Source: Laetiporus sulphureus 93-53 (taxonomy: Eukaryota; Basidiomycota; Agaricomycetes; Polyporales; Laetiporaceae). Taken from it: DNA of 64,000 bases. Below the pieces are notes generated by a model. It worked only from the letters and a program-made list of their open reading frames with translations, searched no databases and was not told where the DNA came from. Location of the stretch: NCBI RefSeq assembly GCF_001632365.1, contig NW_024468560.1, forward strand, positions 217,687 to 281,686. The letters run 5' to 3'. A program made the position numbers and the translations under genes. This document shows, piece by piece, positions 22,639 through 32,559 of this stretch (positions are counted from its first letter, which is position 1; every line of letters starts with the position of its first letter).

Positions 22639-23205
22639 CGAGTGTGGGCGAGCTGTGCTGGAGGCTTCGTACGTTGGCGGATGTACGGTGCGGGCAGATG
22701 TCGTGTCGTGTCGTATCTCTGTGCGAGGGCCTCCCCGCTTGCGCGCTTGCGTGGATCTGCTCTGACGGCCCGCGTCCGGTCCGGTGGGTGTGCAGCCGTG
22801 CATTGTGCTTCGTTGTCGAGCTCGGGTATCGCGGCGATAGTGCGTCGCGACTCGCTGATGGGTGGCACGTATATTTGGAAGTTTCGCTCTGCGCATGCGT
22901 TCATACCCGGATGATGTGCCTGTAAACTTAGACGTCTTCGGGTCTCGGGATTGACAGCAGTATTCGATGAGAATGTGTGATACGGGGACCTCGACCCACA
23001 ACAGGAGAACAGCGGTTCCGAACCAGTCTGGCAGCCGTGCGTTGAGCAGGAGTGGTACTTTTACACGGATAATATACAATTGAAGAAGCAAAATGATAGC
23101 ATCTTGCTGGCACCAATACGTGCCGACGCGATGCCCTAATCCAAAGCTAGTGACATCAACGAAACCAATGCAGGCGAGACAAACGATTGAGACGAACGAC
23201 CGCCA
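22639..23205. other. Convergent spacer after the ZIP gene
   Basis: This holds the 3' ends of the ZIP gene (forward) and of the first cluster gene (reverse). Long antisense frames across 22344-23091 are products of high GC content. Confidence 0.4.
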
Positions 23206-23889
23206 TCACCGTTCTAACGAAACCCATCCATCTGAGATCAGCCGCTTGCCATCACCACATCCAAACAACGCACACTCACCTCTCCCAAACCACCGATACG
23301 CCGCCTGCGGCCCGCTCGCCAACAAGCTCCCCACACCCTGCACAAGCTTCCCCACCCCAAACAGCACGCCCCCCGCAAGCAAAAACGGCGTCGCGACGAG
23401 GAGCCCAAGTCCCTGCAAGAACGGATGCACCATCGCATCGCGCTCCTCCTGGCTCGCCTCCGCGAACCGCCGCGCGCGCTCGTACAGATCGGCTTGGACC
23501 TGCGGGTCGGGGTGCTGGTCCCCGGCTGCGCGGAGGAGGGTGGGGATGTGCGTTATGGCGGCGGCTTCGCCCTGTGCGTCGCCGGCTTGGCGGGCTGCGT
23601 TGTAGGCGCGCATTCCGTCCTCTGCTTGGTGGAGTGCTGCTTGCCATTGTTGGTCTTGCGTGGGTTGAGGCTGGGTTGGCGGTTGGGTTTGGGTTTGTGT
23701 CGGGGTGGGCGTGGGGGTGTCGGCTTGTGCGCTGGGTCGGGGCTCGGGCTCGGGCTGAAAGGCCGCGGCAGCGACGGCGACGACCTCGCCAGGAGCCTCC
23801 GGGTGGCCATTAAGCTGCTGTTCTTCCCTCTGGCCCGTCGGGCTTTCGCCTTGGTCACCCTCCGTCGGTGTCTGTCTTATCTGCACCAT
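23206..23889 (-). CDS. Cluster gene P1: orphan family protein with C-terminal membrane segment, 205 residues
   Basis: Reverse strand. Exon 23280-23889 is joined by a GT-AG intron to an 8-base terminal exon (23206-23213) that supplies only ER and the stop. The protein begins MVQIRQTPTEGD, has a conserved EEQQLNGHPEAP box, a Pro/Thr/Gln-rich linker, a helical domain (QWQAALHQAEDGMRAYNAAR, then AAGDQHPDPQVQADLYERAR, then SQEERDAMVHPFL) and a glycine-rich hydrophobic hairpin (GLGLLVATPFLLAGGVLFGV). I do not recognise a named family. It is paralogous to the genes at 24459, 26100 and 28018. The helical domain plus glycine-rich hairpin suggest a membrane-attached protein, which is inference. Confidence 0.72.
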   Translation of the reverse strand: MVQIRQTPTEGDQGESPTGQREEQQLNGHPEAPGEVVAVAAAAFQPEPEPRPSAQADTPTPTPTQTQTQPPTQPQPTQDQQWQAALHQAEDGMRAYNAARQAGDAQGEAAAITHIPTLLRAAGDQHPDPQVQADLYERARRFAEASQEERDAMVHPFLQGLGLLVATPFLLAGGVLFGVGKLVQGVGSLLASGPQAAYRWFGRGECALFGCGDGKRLISDGWVSLER

Positions 23890-24458
23890 GATCTCGTATT
23901 TGGAATCTGCGGTGCACCACGGTCCTCGTCAGTTACTGTGCACAACGAATCGAACGAGCGAACCGACATTGTGTGGATCGCGGAGGTACTTACAGTACGC
24001 GGGTCTGGAGACGTCAGTAGTGTGTGCACGGTAGTGGCGGTGCGCAGGAAGGAAGTGGGGCCGAGCCAGGCATGCGTGATGGACGCCCTGGCCTGGCGTC
24101 TAGGTGTGTTGCGCAGTTCGACTGTATTCTGCACCGATGTCGATGGCAACTCAGTCGTTTGTCTGGACGCGTACGAAGTCTGAAGATCTCAAGGCCGAGA
24201 TGATACTACATATTCAATTGGCCTAGAGCCTCGTTGACCCGCTACGCTTTCCCCTGTAACTTATCCTCTATGCAGCACGCAGTACATTTAGCACAATGCG
24301 CAACATCATATACAGCTGAAAAAGCAGAACGAGAGCATCCAATATACAGACTGCCATCCCAATCCAAAGCTGGCGATACGAAGAAGACCCTACACGTAAG
24401 AAAAATGACTAAGATCGCTCAAGAATTTCTGAATGAACTGCAGCAGAAACGTCTGCCA

Positions 24459-25217
24459 TCACACTAACGAAAACCAGACTTCTGAGATTAGCTCTCATCG
24501 CATTCGACGATCGCGCTCACCTCCGCTCAACCATCTATATGCCGCTCGCGGCCCCAACACCAACAACCTCCCGATACCCTCTATAAGCAGGCCCGCGCCC
24601 CACAGCATGTTGCCCACGATGATGAACGGTGTCGCGAGGAGCATCAGCAGCCCTTGGAGGAACGGGTGGCTGTCCTTGACCCAGTGCAGCAGGTGGGGGA
24701 CACGCGCCACAGCGGCGGCCTCTCGCTGCTTATCGATGGCCTCGCGCTCCTTGTCGACGGCCTCGCGCTCCTTGTCGATCATATCGTGCTGCTTGTCGAT
24801 AGTCTCGCGTTCCTTATCGATGGCGTGTCGCGCTGCATCGACGGCGTCTCGCGTTGCGTTGATGGCGCGCATTTCCTCCTCTACTTGTTGCAGAAATGCT
24901 TCCATTTGTTTTTTTTGCGTATCTTGAAAGGGTATATGTGCCGGGGCGGACACAGGAACGAGGTCCTGCGTAGTGACATTTGCAGGCTTCATTGTGCTAA
25001 ATGCGCCATAAATGCAAAGACACCACAATATAGCCGCTAGTAAGAATAATGGCGCATTCTTGACTTTGTTATGGGATCCTGGCATGGGCTGAGAGGCCGC
25101 GGCAGCGACAACGGCCTCGCGAGGAGGAGGCTCGAGGTGGCCGTTGAGCTGCTGCTCTTCGCCACAGACGCGGCGCTCGTCTTCAACATCGCGCTTCGTC
25201 TCACTGATCTGCACCAT
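24459..25217 (-). CDS. Cluster gene P2: paralog with N- and C-terminal membrane segments and a short coiled coil, 233 residues
   Basis: Reverse strand. Exon 24521-25217 is joined to a 5-base terminal exon (24459-24463) giving Val and TGA. The start MVQIS is chosen by alignment with P1 and P3; an in-frame upstream ATG at 25253 exists. Order: EEQQLNGHLEPP box, first hydrophobic segment (PLFLLAAILWCLCIYGAF), VEEEMRAINATRDAVDAARH, a heptad coiled coil built of ID/VDKERE and IDKQ units, then SHPFLQGLLMLLATPFIIVG with a second glycine-rich segment and RAAYRWLSGG. Function unknown. The heptads foreshadow the large array in P3. Confidence 0.72.
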
Positions 25218-26099
25218 TCTCGTACCTGGTACCTGGTGGCATCTGCTGTACACCGCGGTCCTCGTCAGCCAGTGCCATGAATTGAAGGACAGCGAATTGA
25301 TATTGTGCAGACCGTAGAGCTTCTTCCACCATGGTTTGGAAAGACATCGGTAGATGTTGTGAACTGTACTTTCTTACCCTCAGCTGAACTGTGGTGGGAC
25401 GGGCTGAGGGAAGTTGAACGGTGGGAGCGCGGTATATGTCAGGCGGGTATGTGCTATATAACCTGCCTTTTTCGCGATCCGCCGCGCTGCCATCGAATTT
25501 CGACGGCTTCGACACTATAGAGTGTGTATGGTAGTAGGAGTGCTTGTTGTACGCAGGAAGCACGGAGTTGGCCGAGCCACGGTTATGCCATATGCATGCG
25601 TGATGATGGACGCCCTCGCGTCGCGTCTAGGAGTGTTGTGTTGCGCATTCTATATACTGTATTCTGCGCCGACATCGGTACCGCTCGCTTATCTGGATGC
25701 ATATGAAGTGTCAAAGCGGAGACGATGTCATACCAGTGGTCTACAGAACGAGTGCATATAATGCACAGACACGACTCCCAGTGAATCCAAAGCTGGTGAT
25801 ATCAAAAAGACGAACGCATGCAAGACAAACGACCAAGATCGCCCAATAATTCAATTGGTGGTCTACAGAACGAGTGCATATAATGCACAGACTCAAATGG
25901 TTCACCACAACCGACGCCGATGCAATTCCCAGTGAATCCAAAGTGGGAGGTAAAAAGACCAACGCATGCAAGACAAACGATCAAGATCGCCCAACAATCT
26001 CTCAAAGACCTCCAGCATGAACGAGCGCCATCACTCTAACGAAAACCAGCCATCTGAGCAAAGCTCTCGTCACGTTCGGCAATTTGTGCTCACCTCTCG

Positions 26100-27128
26100 T
26101 CAACCATCCACGGTGACGGCCTTGCGCTGCTTGTCGATGGCCTCGCGCAGCCTGTCGAAGGCCTCGAGCTGCTTGTCAAAGGCCTTGCGCTGCCTGTCGA
26201 CGGTCTTGCGCTTCCTGTCAAAGGCATCGAGCTGCTTGCCGACGGCCTTGCGCTGCTTTTCCATCGCCTTGCGCTGCCTGCCGAAGGCATCGCGCTGCCT
26301 GTCAGAGGCCTCGAGCTGCTTGTCAAGCATCTCGAGCAGCTTGTCGACATTCTCACGCTTCTTTTCCATGGCCTCAAGGACCTTGTCGATGGCCTTGAGC
26401 TGCTCGTCGACGTCCTCACGCTGGCTTTTTGTGGCCTTACACTGCTTGTCAAAGGCCTTGCGCTTCCTGTCGAAGACCTTGCGCTTCCTGTCGAAGGCCT
26501 CGAGCTGTTTGCCGATGGCCTTGCGCTCCCTGCCGATGGCCTTGCGCTCCCTGCCGATGGCCTTACGCTCCCTGTCAAAGGCCTCGCGCTCCTTGTCGAT
26601 GGCCTCGAGCTGCTCGTCGACACCCTCACGCTGCCTTTCCATGGCCTCGTGCTGCCCATCGATGGCCTTGCGCTGCGTGTCGTAGGCCTGTAGCACTGCC
26701 TTTTCGTAGGCCTCGCGCTGCTCGTCGTAGACCTTTCGCGCTACGTCGTCGTAGGCCTGTCGCGCTTCATCGTACGCATACACCCCCTCCTCTACCCGTC
26801 GCAGTGACGCTCTACATCGATCCTCTTGCACATCTCGAAGCGGTACCTGTTCCGCGACACAGACGGGGGCGATGGCCTGCGCACCGACACCTGCGAGCTT
26901 GATCGTGCTAAATTCACCACAAAGGCAAAGATAGCACGATACGGCCGCAAGTAGCAAGAATGGCAGAGTCTTGGTTTTGTGATGAGAATTGGGTTGGGCG
27001 GCCACGGCAGCGACGACGACCTCGTGGGGGGCCTCAGGATGGGCATCGAACTGCTGCTCTTCCTTTCGGGCCGCCGAGCTCTCGCCTTGACGAGCGCATT
27101 TTGGTGGTGTCTCTCTTATCTGCACCAT
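26100..27128 (-). CDS. Cluster gene P3: paralog with a long heptad coiled coil in place of the C-terminal membrane domain, 342 residues
   Basis: Reverse strand, single reading frame. The N-terminus copies P2: MVQIRETPPK, EEQQFDAHPEAP, hydrophobic TLPFLLLAAVSCYLCLC, then VEEGVYAYDEARQAYDDVAR. From about residue 155 to the end the protein is an uninterrupted array of seven-residue units of the type RKAIGRE, RKAFDKQ or LEAFDRK, a very long charged coiled coil. It stops at AVTVDG with TGA at 26100-26102, just before sequence homologous to the WL-x-x-G end and terminal intron of P1 and P2, which here is out of frame. So the repeat appears to have expanded through, and deleted, the second membrane domain. 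Whether the product is stable is unknown. Confidence 0.65.
   Translation of the reverse strand: MVQIRETPPKCARQGESSAARKEEQQFDAHPEAPHEVVVAAVAAQPNSHHKTKTLPFLLLAAVSCYLCLCGEFSTIKLAGVGAQAIAPVCVAEQVPLRDVQEDRCRASLRRVEEGVYAYDEARQAYDDVARKVYDEQREAYEKAVLQAYDTQRKAIDGQHEAMERQREGVDEQLEAIDKEREAFDRERKAIGRERKAIGRERKAIGKQLEAFDRKRKVFDRKRKAFDKQCKATKSQREDVDEQLKAIDKVLEAMEKKRENVDKLLEMLDKQLEASDRQRDAFGRQRKAMEKQRKAVGKQLDAFDRKRKTVDRQRKAFDKQLEAFDRLREAIDKQRKAVTVDG
26105..26690. repeat. 21-bp heptad-coding minisatellite
   Basis: About 27 imperfect 21-base units, each encoding one coiled-coil heptad on the reverse strand. Common core on the forward strand: GCCTTGCGCT or GCCTCGAGCT followed by GCNTGTCGA-like bases. Some neighbours are identical (26521-26585), indicating recent slippage. 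The unit length keeps the frame. Confidence 0.85.
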
Positions 27129-27549
27129 TTTCGTACTATGTGATATCTGGTATCTGCCTGCTGTGCACCGCGCTCCTTGTCAGCCAGTGTCACGAAATGA
27201 AGGGACGCGAACCGATATTGTGCGGACCGCAGAGCTACGTACAGCACGTTGTGGAGACGTCGGTAATCGTCAGGAGCTATACTTTCTTAGCCTACCGGCC
27301 AGGTAAGTCAAGCAAGTACAGCATCACGACTGCGGGGCCGAAATCAACTCACCCGTGATGTAACGGACTGAGAAAACATGAACGTGAACGGTGGAAACGC
27401 GGTAGATATGAGGTGGGTGCGCGTTACATAACCCGAACTCTTCCGTGCTGCCATCGAACATCGACTGCTCCCACAGTATTGTGCACGGTACTTATTAGCG
27501 GTGGTTGGGTGCAGGAAGGAAGGAAGGAAGGAAGTGGGGCTCGGGCCCG

Positions 27550-27694
27550 NNNNNNNNNNNNNNNNNNNNNNNNNNNNNNNNNNNNNNNNNNNNNNNNNNN
27601 NNNNNNNNNNNNNNNNNNNNNNNNNNNNNNNNNNNNNNNNNNNNNNNNNNNNNNNNNNNNNNNNNNNNNNNNNNNNNNNNNNNNNNNNNNNNNN
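27550..27694. other. Assembly gap (N) in the region upstream of P3
   Basis: A run of 145 N. The left flank GGAAGGAAGGAAGTGGGGC and the right flank TGGCGTCTAAAGTG match the region upstream of P1 (about 24050-24105), so the missing bases are probably the corresponding upstream repeat. Confidence 0.95.
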
Positions 27695-28017
27695 TGGCGT
27701 CTAAAGTGTCTCGCGCTTTTACGTCGGTAGTAGCTCGTTTCTCTGGGCGCGTATGAAGTTTGTGTTCTCTCAGCATGCAAATGGTCCAACAGACCTCGTT
27801 TCTCGCGTCGCCAGCCCGTGTCGCACTCTTATCTTTCTGCACGGCACATTTGGCACAGCAAAAATGTGTGCCAACTCCTCCACAATTGTGACAGGGCTCT
27901 ATAACATTCATAAATACTTGCTCGGAGCAACGCTGGCTACGCGTGGATCTCCGGCATGCTAGACTTCATGGATCATCTCTACTTAAACAACGGACTCGCT
28001 CTCCGGTCATCAGATCA

Positions 28018-28726
28018 TCATATCGTGTGCCTGGACTGAGGCGAAGGTTTGTGATCGTGAGCTGCACGGCACCATCAGACACCGAGCCACACACCCAACA
28101 CTGCACTCACCTTTCCTCGCAGATATGCTCCTCCACAAATGCTGGGGGGCCTCCACGATCTCCTTCCCCACATCCCCCAACGCAACCGCCGCGCCATGCA
28201 ACAGAGACCCGCCAACGACCAACGGCGCCTCGAGGCACAGCCCGATCCCATACAACAGCGGATGGGCGAGCTGCTCCCTTTCCTCGACGGTCGCGCGCTC
28301 CCACTCGGCCGCGTCGCGGTACATCTTGGCGCGCACGCGGGGGTCGGGGTGGCAGTCGGCGGCGGCGCGGATGAAGACGGGGATGTTGTCTTCGGCTTCT
28401 TCCATGCGCTCGCGGTTGCCGTCCGTGCGGGCCCGCCGGAAGACCTGTATCTCGCTCTGGAGGTTCACGAGGGCGACGCGCCAGTGCAGCTCGCGCTCCC
28501 TGTCTTCGTCGTGAACCGGGGGCTCACTTGGTTCTCCGTGTCCATGCTCCTGTCCCTGTTCCCGTCCCTGCTCATGTGCATGGATGTTCTGTGCGTCCTG
28601 ATCCGCCACACGCGCATTAGATGCCGACGCCGTGTGGCCGCCGCAGCCGGCGGCGTGCACCTCCGGCTGCTGGTGATGGTGGTGGTTCGCGCCGCCAGCG
28701 ATCTGTTTTCCGTTTACAGAGGTCAT
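28018..28726 (-). CDS. Cluster gene P4: divergent paralog, 219 residues
   Basis: Reverse strand. Exon 28111-28726 plus terminal exon 28018-28061, GT-AG. The N-terminus differs from P1-P3 (His-rich ANHHHHQQPEVHA, then a Gln/Glu/Gly linker), but the core matches P1 block by block: RVALVNLQSEIQVFRRAR, IPVFIRAAADCHPDPRVRAK, TVEEREQLAHPLLYGIGL, then a glycine-rich hydrophobic segment (LEAPLVVGGSLLHGAAVAL) and APQHLWRSIS. The shared HPDP and EEREQxxHPxLxGxGL motifs establish homology. Function unknown. It lies head-to-head with the glycerol dehydrogenase gene across about 700 bases. Confidence 0.7.
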
Positions 28727-29433
28727 GCCGGGTCATCTGCGAGTGATGCAGGCTGCAAAGTGGGCGAACTGAATGGTGTGGTGAGCATGTGCTGCGTCGT
28801 GTGGGGCAGGGGTAGATAAGTCCGATGGAAGGCGCGGGTTCTTGGCCTGAACTTGAGCTTTGCTGCTGCTCAACGCTGCGTCCGCTGGGCATCCGATCAC
28901 GTCAACCGACTCTTTGGGACGCCGGATTCGCGTTAAGCGATGACGTATATAGCGCACTGCGCGATCTGTAGAAACCACGTGTGCTACAAGGGACTTGGAG
29001 AACGTGAGCCAGCTACAAGTCGCAGCTTCCCATTCACCATTGCACACGGAAGCAATCCAACGTTAACACAACCTGAAGGCCGCGGATCGGCGGGAACATA
29101 TGACGTCATAAAGACTCGGAGGGAGGATGGGAGAAGGCTCGAGTGCTGGACAAATAGCTAAGTCACCTGCTGACCCATCTTCCCTGCTTCGCTCTATTGC
29201 GCATCGAAAACACCAAAGTTCGCTCGCACAGCACGCTCGACATGTTCCGCGCTTCGACGAACAGGCTCGCTCTAGGGCGCGCACTGATTGGTCGGCAGTG
29301 GCCAGGCCGCGGCCCCTATCCCGTATCGGTGCGCGGCCCGCAGCCCTCGTTCAGGGACTATCATATATCTTGCCCCTCCTCCGCTGCTCCTGCCCACCCG
29401 CCCTCCTACACCAACAAACTCTCCACACACAGA
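28727..29433. promoter_or_regulatory. Divergent promoter region, P4 / glycerol dehydrogenase
   Basis: A TATCATATATC box near 29360 is followed by a pyrimidine-rich stretch (CCTCCTCCGCTGCTCCTGC) and the ATG at 29434, the usual core-promoter layout in these fungi. This argues against the in-frame upstream ATG at 29242 being the main start. Confidence 0.5.
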
Positions 29434-30727
29434 ATGCCTAACCCCAAAGGCGTCACCGAGAAGCTTTTCCAGTCGCCCTCCAAGTACATCCAGGGGCCCT
29501 CTGCCATCCAGAACGCCGGAAAGTACCTCGCGTCCTTCGGGAAAGCGCCACTCTTGGTCTCCGATGAGCTCGTCTTCGGGATCGGTGCGTGCCGCGAGTC
29601 TCGTTCTCTTCCCAGCTGATTTCGTGCAGCCGGAAAGGAGCTCACGGACGCGCTCACCAACGCGGGCTTCAAAGTAACGCGCGGCATCTTTGGCGGCGAA
29701 GCCTCCAAAGTCGAGATCGGCCGCCTCGGGACGCTCGCCAAGGAGAACTCGGTCGACTTCATCGTCGCCCTCGGCGGCGGCAAGACCATCGACAGCGCCA
29801 AGGCGATCGCGGACGACCTCGGGCTCCAGGTCGCCGTGCTGCCCAGCACCGCGTCGACGGACGCGCCGTGCTCCGCGCTCTCCGTCATCTACCGCCCGAA
29901 CGGCGAGTTTGAGAACTACCGCTTCTACTCGAACAACCCCTCCGTCGTGCTCGTCGACACGAGCGTCGTGGTCAAGGCGCCCGCGCGCTTCCTCGCGTCG
30001 GGGATCGGCGACGCGCTCGCGACGAACCTCGAGGCCAAGTCGGCGCGGAACAGCCCGAATTTTGGGGGGGGACTCCCGACGGAGGTGTCGGCTGCGATTG
30101 GCGCCAAGTGCGAGGAGCTGCTGTTCAAGTATGGACGGCAGGCGGTGGAGGCGAATAAGGCCAAGGCGGTGACGCCGGCGTTTGAGGCGGTTGTGGAGGC
30201 GAATACGTTGTTGTCCGGGCTTGGGTTCGAGTCGGGGGGACTTGCTGCTGCGCATGCTGTGAGTGGGATGTGTCCTTCGCGGGTGTTTTTCATATCTCAA
30301 TGACGCGGATTGTAGATACATAATGGATTGACGGCCATCGACAACCATAAGCTGCACACGATGATGCACGGCGAGAAAGGCAAGTCACGTACCTTGGTCT
30401 TCCCGTCCGCAGCGCACTGACATCCCTCCTCCCCTTGCAGTCGCCTTCGGCACGGTCTGCCAGCTGATCCTCGACGGTGCCCCAGCATCCGAACTGGACC
30501 GGTACCTCTCGCTGATGACGGACGTCGGGCTGCCGACGACGCTCGCGGACCTGGGGATCGGGCAGGCGACGGACGAGGAGCTGCGGCGCGTGGCGGCGCT
30601 TGCGTGTGCGCCGAACGAGACGATTTGGAATATGGAGAGGGTGGTTACGGAGGAGATCGTGTTTCATGCGATCAAGGGCGCGGATGCGGCGGGGAGGGAT
30701 TATAAGGTTAGGAGGGGGATCGCGTGA
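29434..30727 (+). CDS. Glycerol dehydrogenase (iron-containing ADH family, GldA-type), 376 residues
   Basis: Four exons (29434-29584, 29630-30258, 30316-30379, 30441-30727) give 376 residues, close to bacterial GldA. Motifs in order: SPSKYIQGPSAIQNAGKYL, IFGGEASKVEIGRL, the NAD-binding loop GGGKTIDSAK (Gly99-Lys102), PSTASTDAPCSALSVIY, metal ligand Asp178 in GIGDALATN, FESGGLAAAHAIHNGLTAI with His259, and His278 in MHGEKVAFG. It would oxidise glycerol to dihydroxyacetone with NAD+. The third intron has a GC donor (GCAAGT after 30379), the rest GT. An in-frame extension to an ATG at 29242 would add 64 Arg/Ser/Pro-rich residues that could serve as a mitochondrial leader; I prefer the shorter start because of the TATA position. 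The gene is intact. Confidence 0.9.
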
Positions 30728-31099
30728 TGCGCGTCGCGCAGTAGATTTTTGTTGTGCAGTAGCATGCGGTCATGAAGGTATCTTTGGATGTGTTCAGGCC
30801 CATTTTCTACACGAAGAGAGTTGTTGGGTCGCGGTTAGGAACTGGGTAGAGATCGCCAGAGTGAAATCCGCGACGCCGTCTTGTGCACGCAGACCCCCTA
30901 GTACGACATCGACGACTGTCGCATACATATGTGACAAGCGTCTCTCTGCCTCCTCGTCTCACGGCATGATGATCGATGAAAGTTGTGGCCTGGTCACGGT
31001 AGCGCCCGTTCCTCGCACTAGGAAGGTTTGCTTACTAAGCAGAGGGACGAACTCAGGAGACGCGTCGCGTACATCGTATCTTACCTCCTCATTCGCTCG
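30728..31099. other. 3' flank of glycerol dehydrogenase
   Basis: No recognisable gene. This leads into the duplicated block that starts near 31100. Confidence 0.4.
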
Positions 31100-32550
31100 T
31101 CTTCTTGTGTCTCACTTGCTTTCGCTGGCGCTACCTTCGTCGGGTGATCTTAAAGCTCTTCCTAGCTCATCGACGCGGCCCGGTCGTGTATACGCGTGCA
31201 CGGAGGACCTGCGCGGGCGCGCCAGCTCTGTGTCAACTTGCTGCACCGCACTGGCGCTGATCATGATTGGGCTCTTATCCAGACCTTCTCGGCCCCCCCT
31301 CTCACGGGCTCTTCCCTACTGCGGTACAGAGTGGTGGGAGCGAGGGAAGAGGTCTGGGTACGAGGTCGTTGATCGAACGGTTCCCTGATGGGGGTGGTGG
31401 ACGGTCAGTCGAGGCGGTGGAGGCGGGCAGACCGATGAACGTTGAGCGTGTGCGTGGAGAGAAGCACACGTCATGTCTTCCTCTTACGAGAGCCGTCTCC
31501 GTGCGTTCACGCCAGAACCCATGCTCTGAGCGTGGTGGTGGATGCTGGAGCGCGAGATCGCCACCACGCGCGATGCGATCGGAAACTCGACATTGCAGAC
31601 TTGTACAGGTGCCGTCGTCACGTCCAGAAGCAGATCGTCGCAGGCGAACAACGGCAAGTGATGTTCGCTTTATCGACGTTAGATTGCCGTCGAGTCGTAG
31701 TATTAGATTTACAGCCAACACGGAACGCGCCATCTCGCTCGGGCACTACCTTCGTAGATATTGAAGCTCCTCCTCGCCGACGCGCCCGTTGTATATACGC
31801 ACGTGCGGAGGACCTGCGCGGTCGCGACGGCTCCGACTCAGCGTGTGCAGGGCCGCCATACCTACATGATATGAAAGCCTCCACACAGATTGCACAGTCA
31901 CAAAGATTGCTTCTTTCACCTCCTTACAGGAACGTTTGTGGACATTGATAACACCGCAGACATGAAAGCATTTGCGACCGTTACTTAATGACACGAAATT
32001 GTAATTGACTGCCTTTTTGGGAAATAAAATTGCCCAATTAGGGCATAGTGTTGCATAGGTCACACTTTAGAACACATTTTCAGTGCATTTGCAGCGGGAA
32101 TAAATGCCTTCATGCCTGCAGTGTAACTGGTGGTACGCGACAGGCACTTGCTGCACCGCACCGGCGCTGACCTTCGGTCTCATACTACCCTTCCACTCAC
32201 ACCCCACCACTCTGTACTGCGGAGGTCTGGTTATGAGACCACTGGTCATTGGTCGTCTCCTGATGGGGTTGGTGGCTCGCCAGTTGAGGCTGTCGCCACG
32301 ACACCGTAGCGAGGAATGCGTGCGCGTGGAGAGAAGCGCACATTACGTCTTCCTCTTATGACGTTGTTCGTGCGTTCACGCCCAGGACGCATGTTGCGAA
32401 TTTAACCTTTGATGTAGCAATGTGATCTCGCCACCAGGTACCCGGACCAGTCACCGGTTCACTCCACGCGATGTGATCGGAAAGTCGACATTGCAGACTT
32501 CTAGGTGCCGTCGTCACGTCCGGAAGCAGATAGTCGTAGTCGCTTTGCAG
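31100..32550. repeat. Diverged tandem segmental duplication of about 550 bp
   Basis: Unit 1 (about 31100-31660) and unit 2 (about 31735-32550) share in the same order: CTACCTTCGT, GCGGAGGACCTGCGCGG-like, CTTGCTGCACCGCAC, GTGGAGAGAAGC, GACATTGCAGACTT and GTGCCGTCGTCACGTCC. Unit 2 is longer because MITE copy 2 (31954-32123) and some flanking sequence sit inside it. No protein family was recognised in either unit. Confidence 0.75.
31954..32123. mobile_element. MITE copy 2, 170 bp, TAA target duplication
   Basis: About 95% identical by eye to 18829-18999, with the same CACCGCAGACATG start and GCCTGCAGTG end. TAA flanks both sides (31951-31953 and 32124-32126). Two copies with different but perfect 3-bp duplications confirm mobility and borders. 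Confidence 0.9.
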
Positions 32551-32559
32551 ATACGCATG

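Noticed and set aside
26429..26902. Forward frame of repeated Cys/Arg/Pro blocks (CASCRRP type)
   Set aside because: It is the antisense of the heptad minisatellite of P3.
29242..29433. 64-residue in-frame N-terminal extension of glycerol dehydrogenase as the main start
   Set aside because: A TATA-like box and pyrimidine-rich start region lie inside the extension, just upstream of the ATG at 29434; kept only as an alternative.
29272..30369. 365-residue reverse open frame opposite glycerol dehydrogenase
   Set aside because: It is antisense to a well-supported four-exon gene and has the low-complexity Arg/Glu/Asp composition expected from the complement of GC-rich codons.
31746..32063. 105-residue reverse open frame across the second MITE
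   Set aside because: It crosses the MITE border and consists of transposon and repeat sequence.
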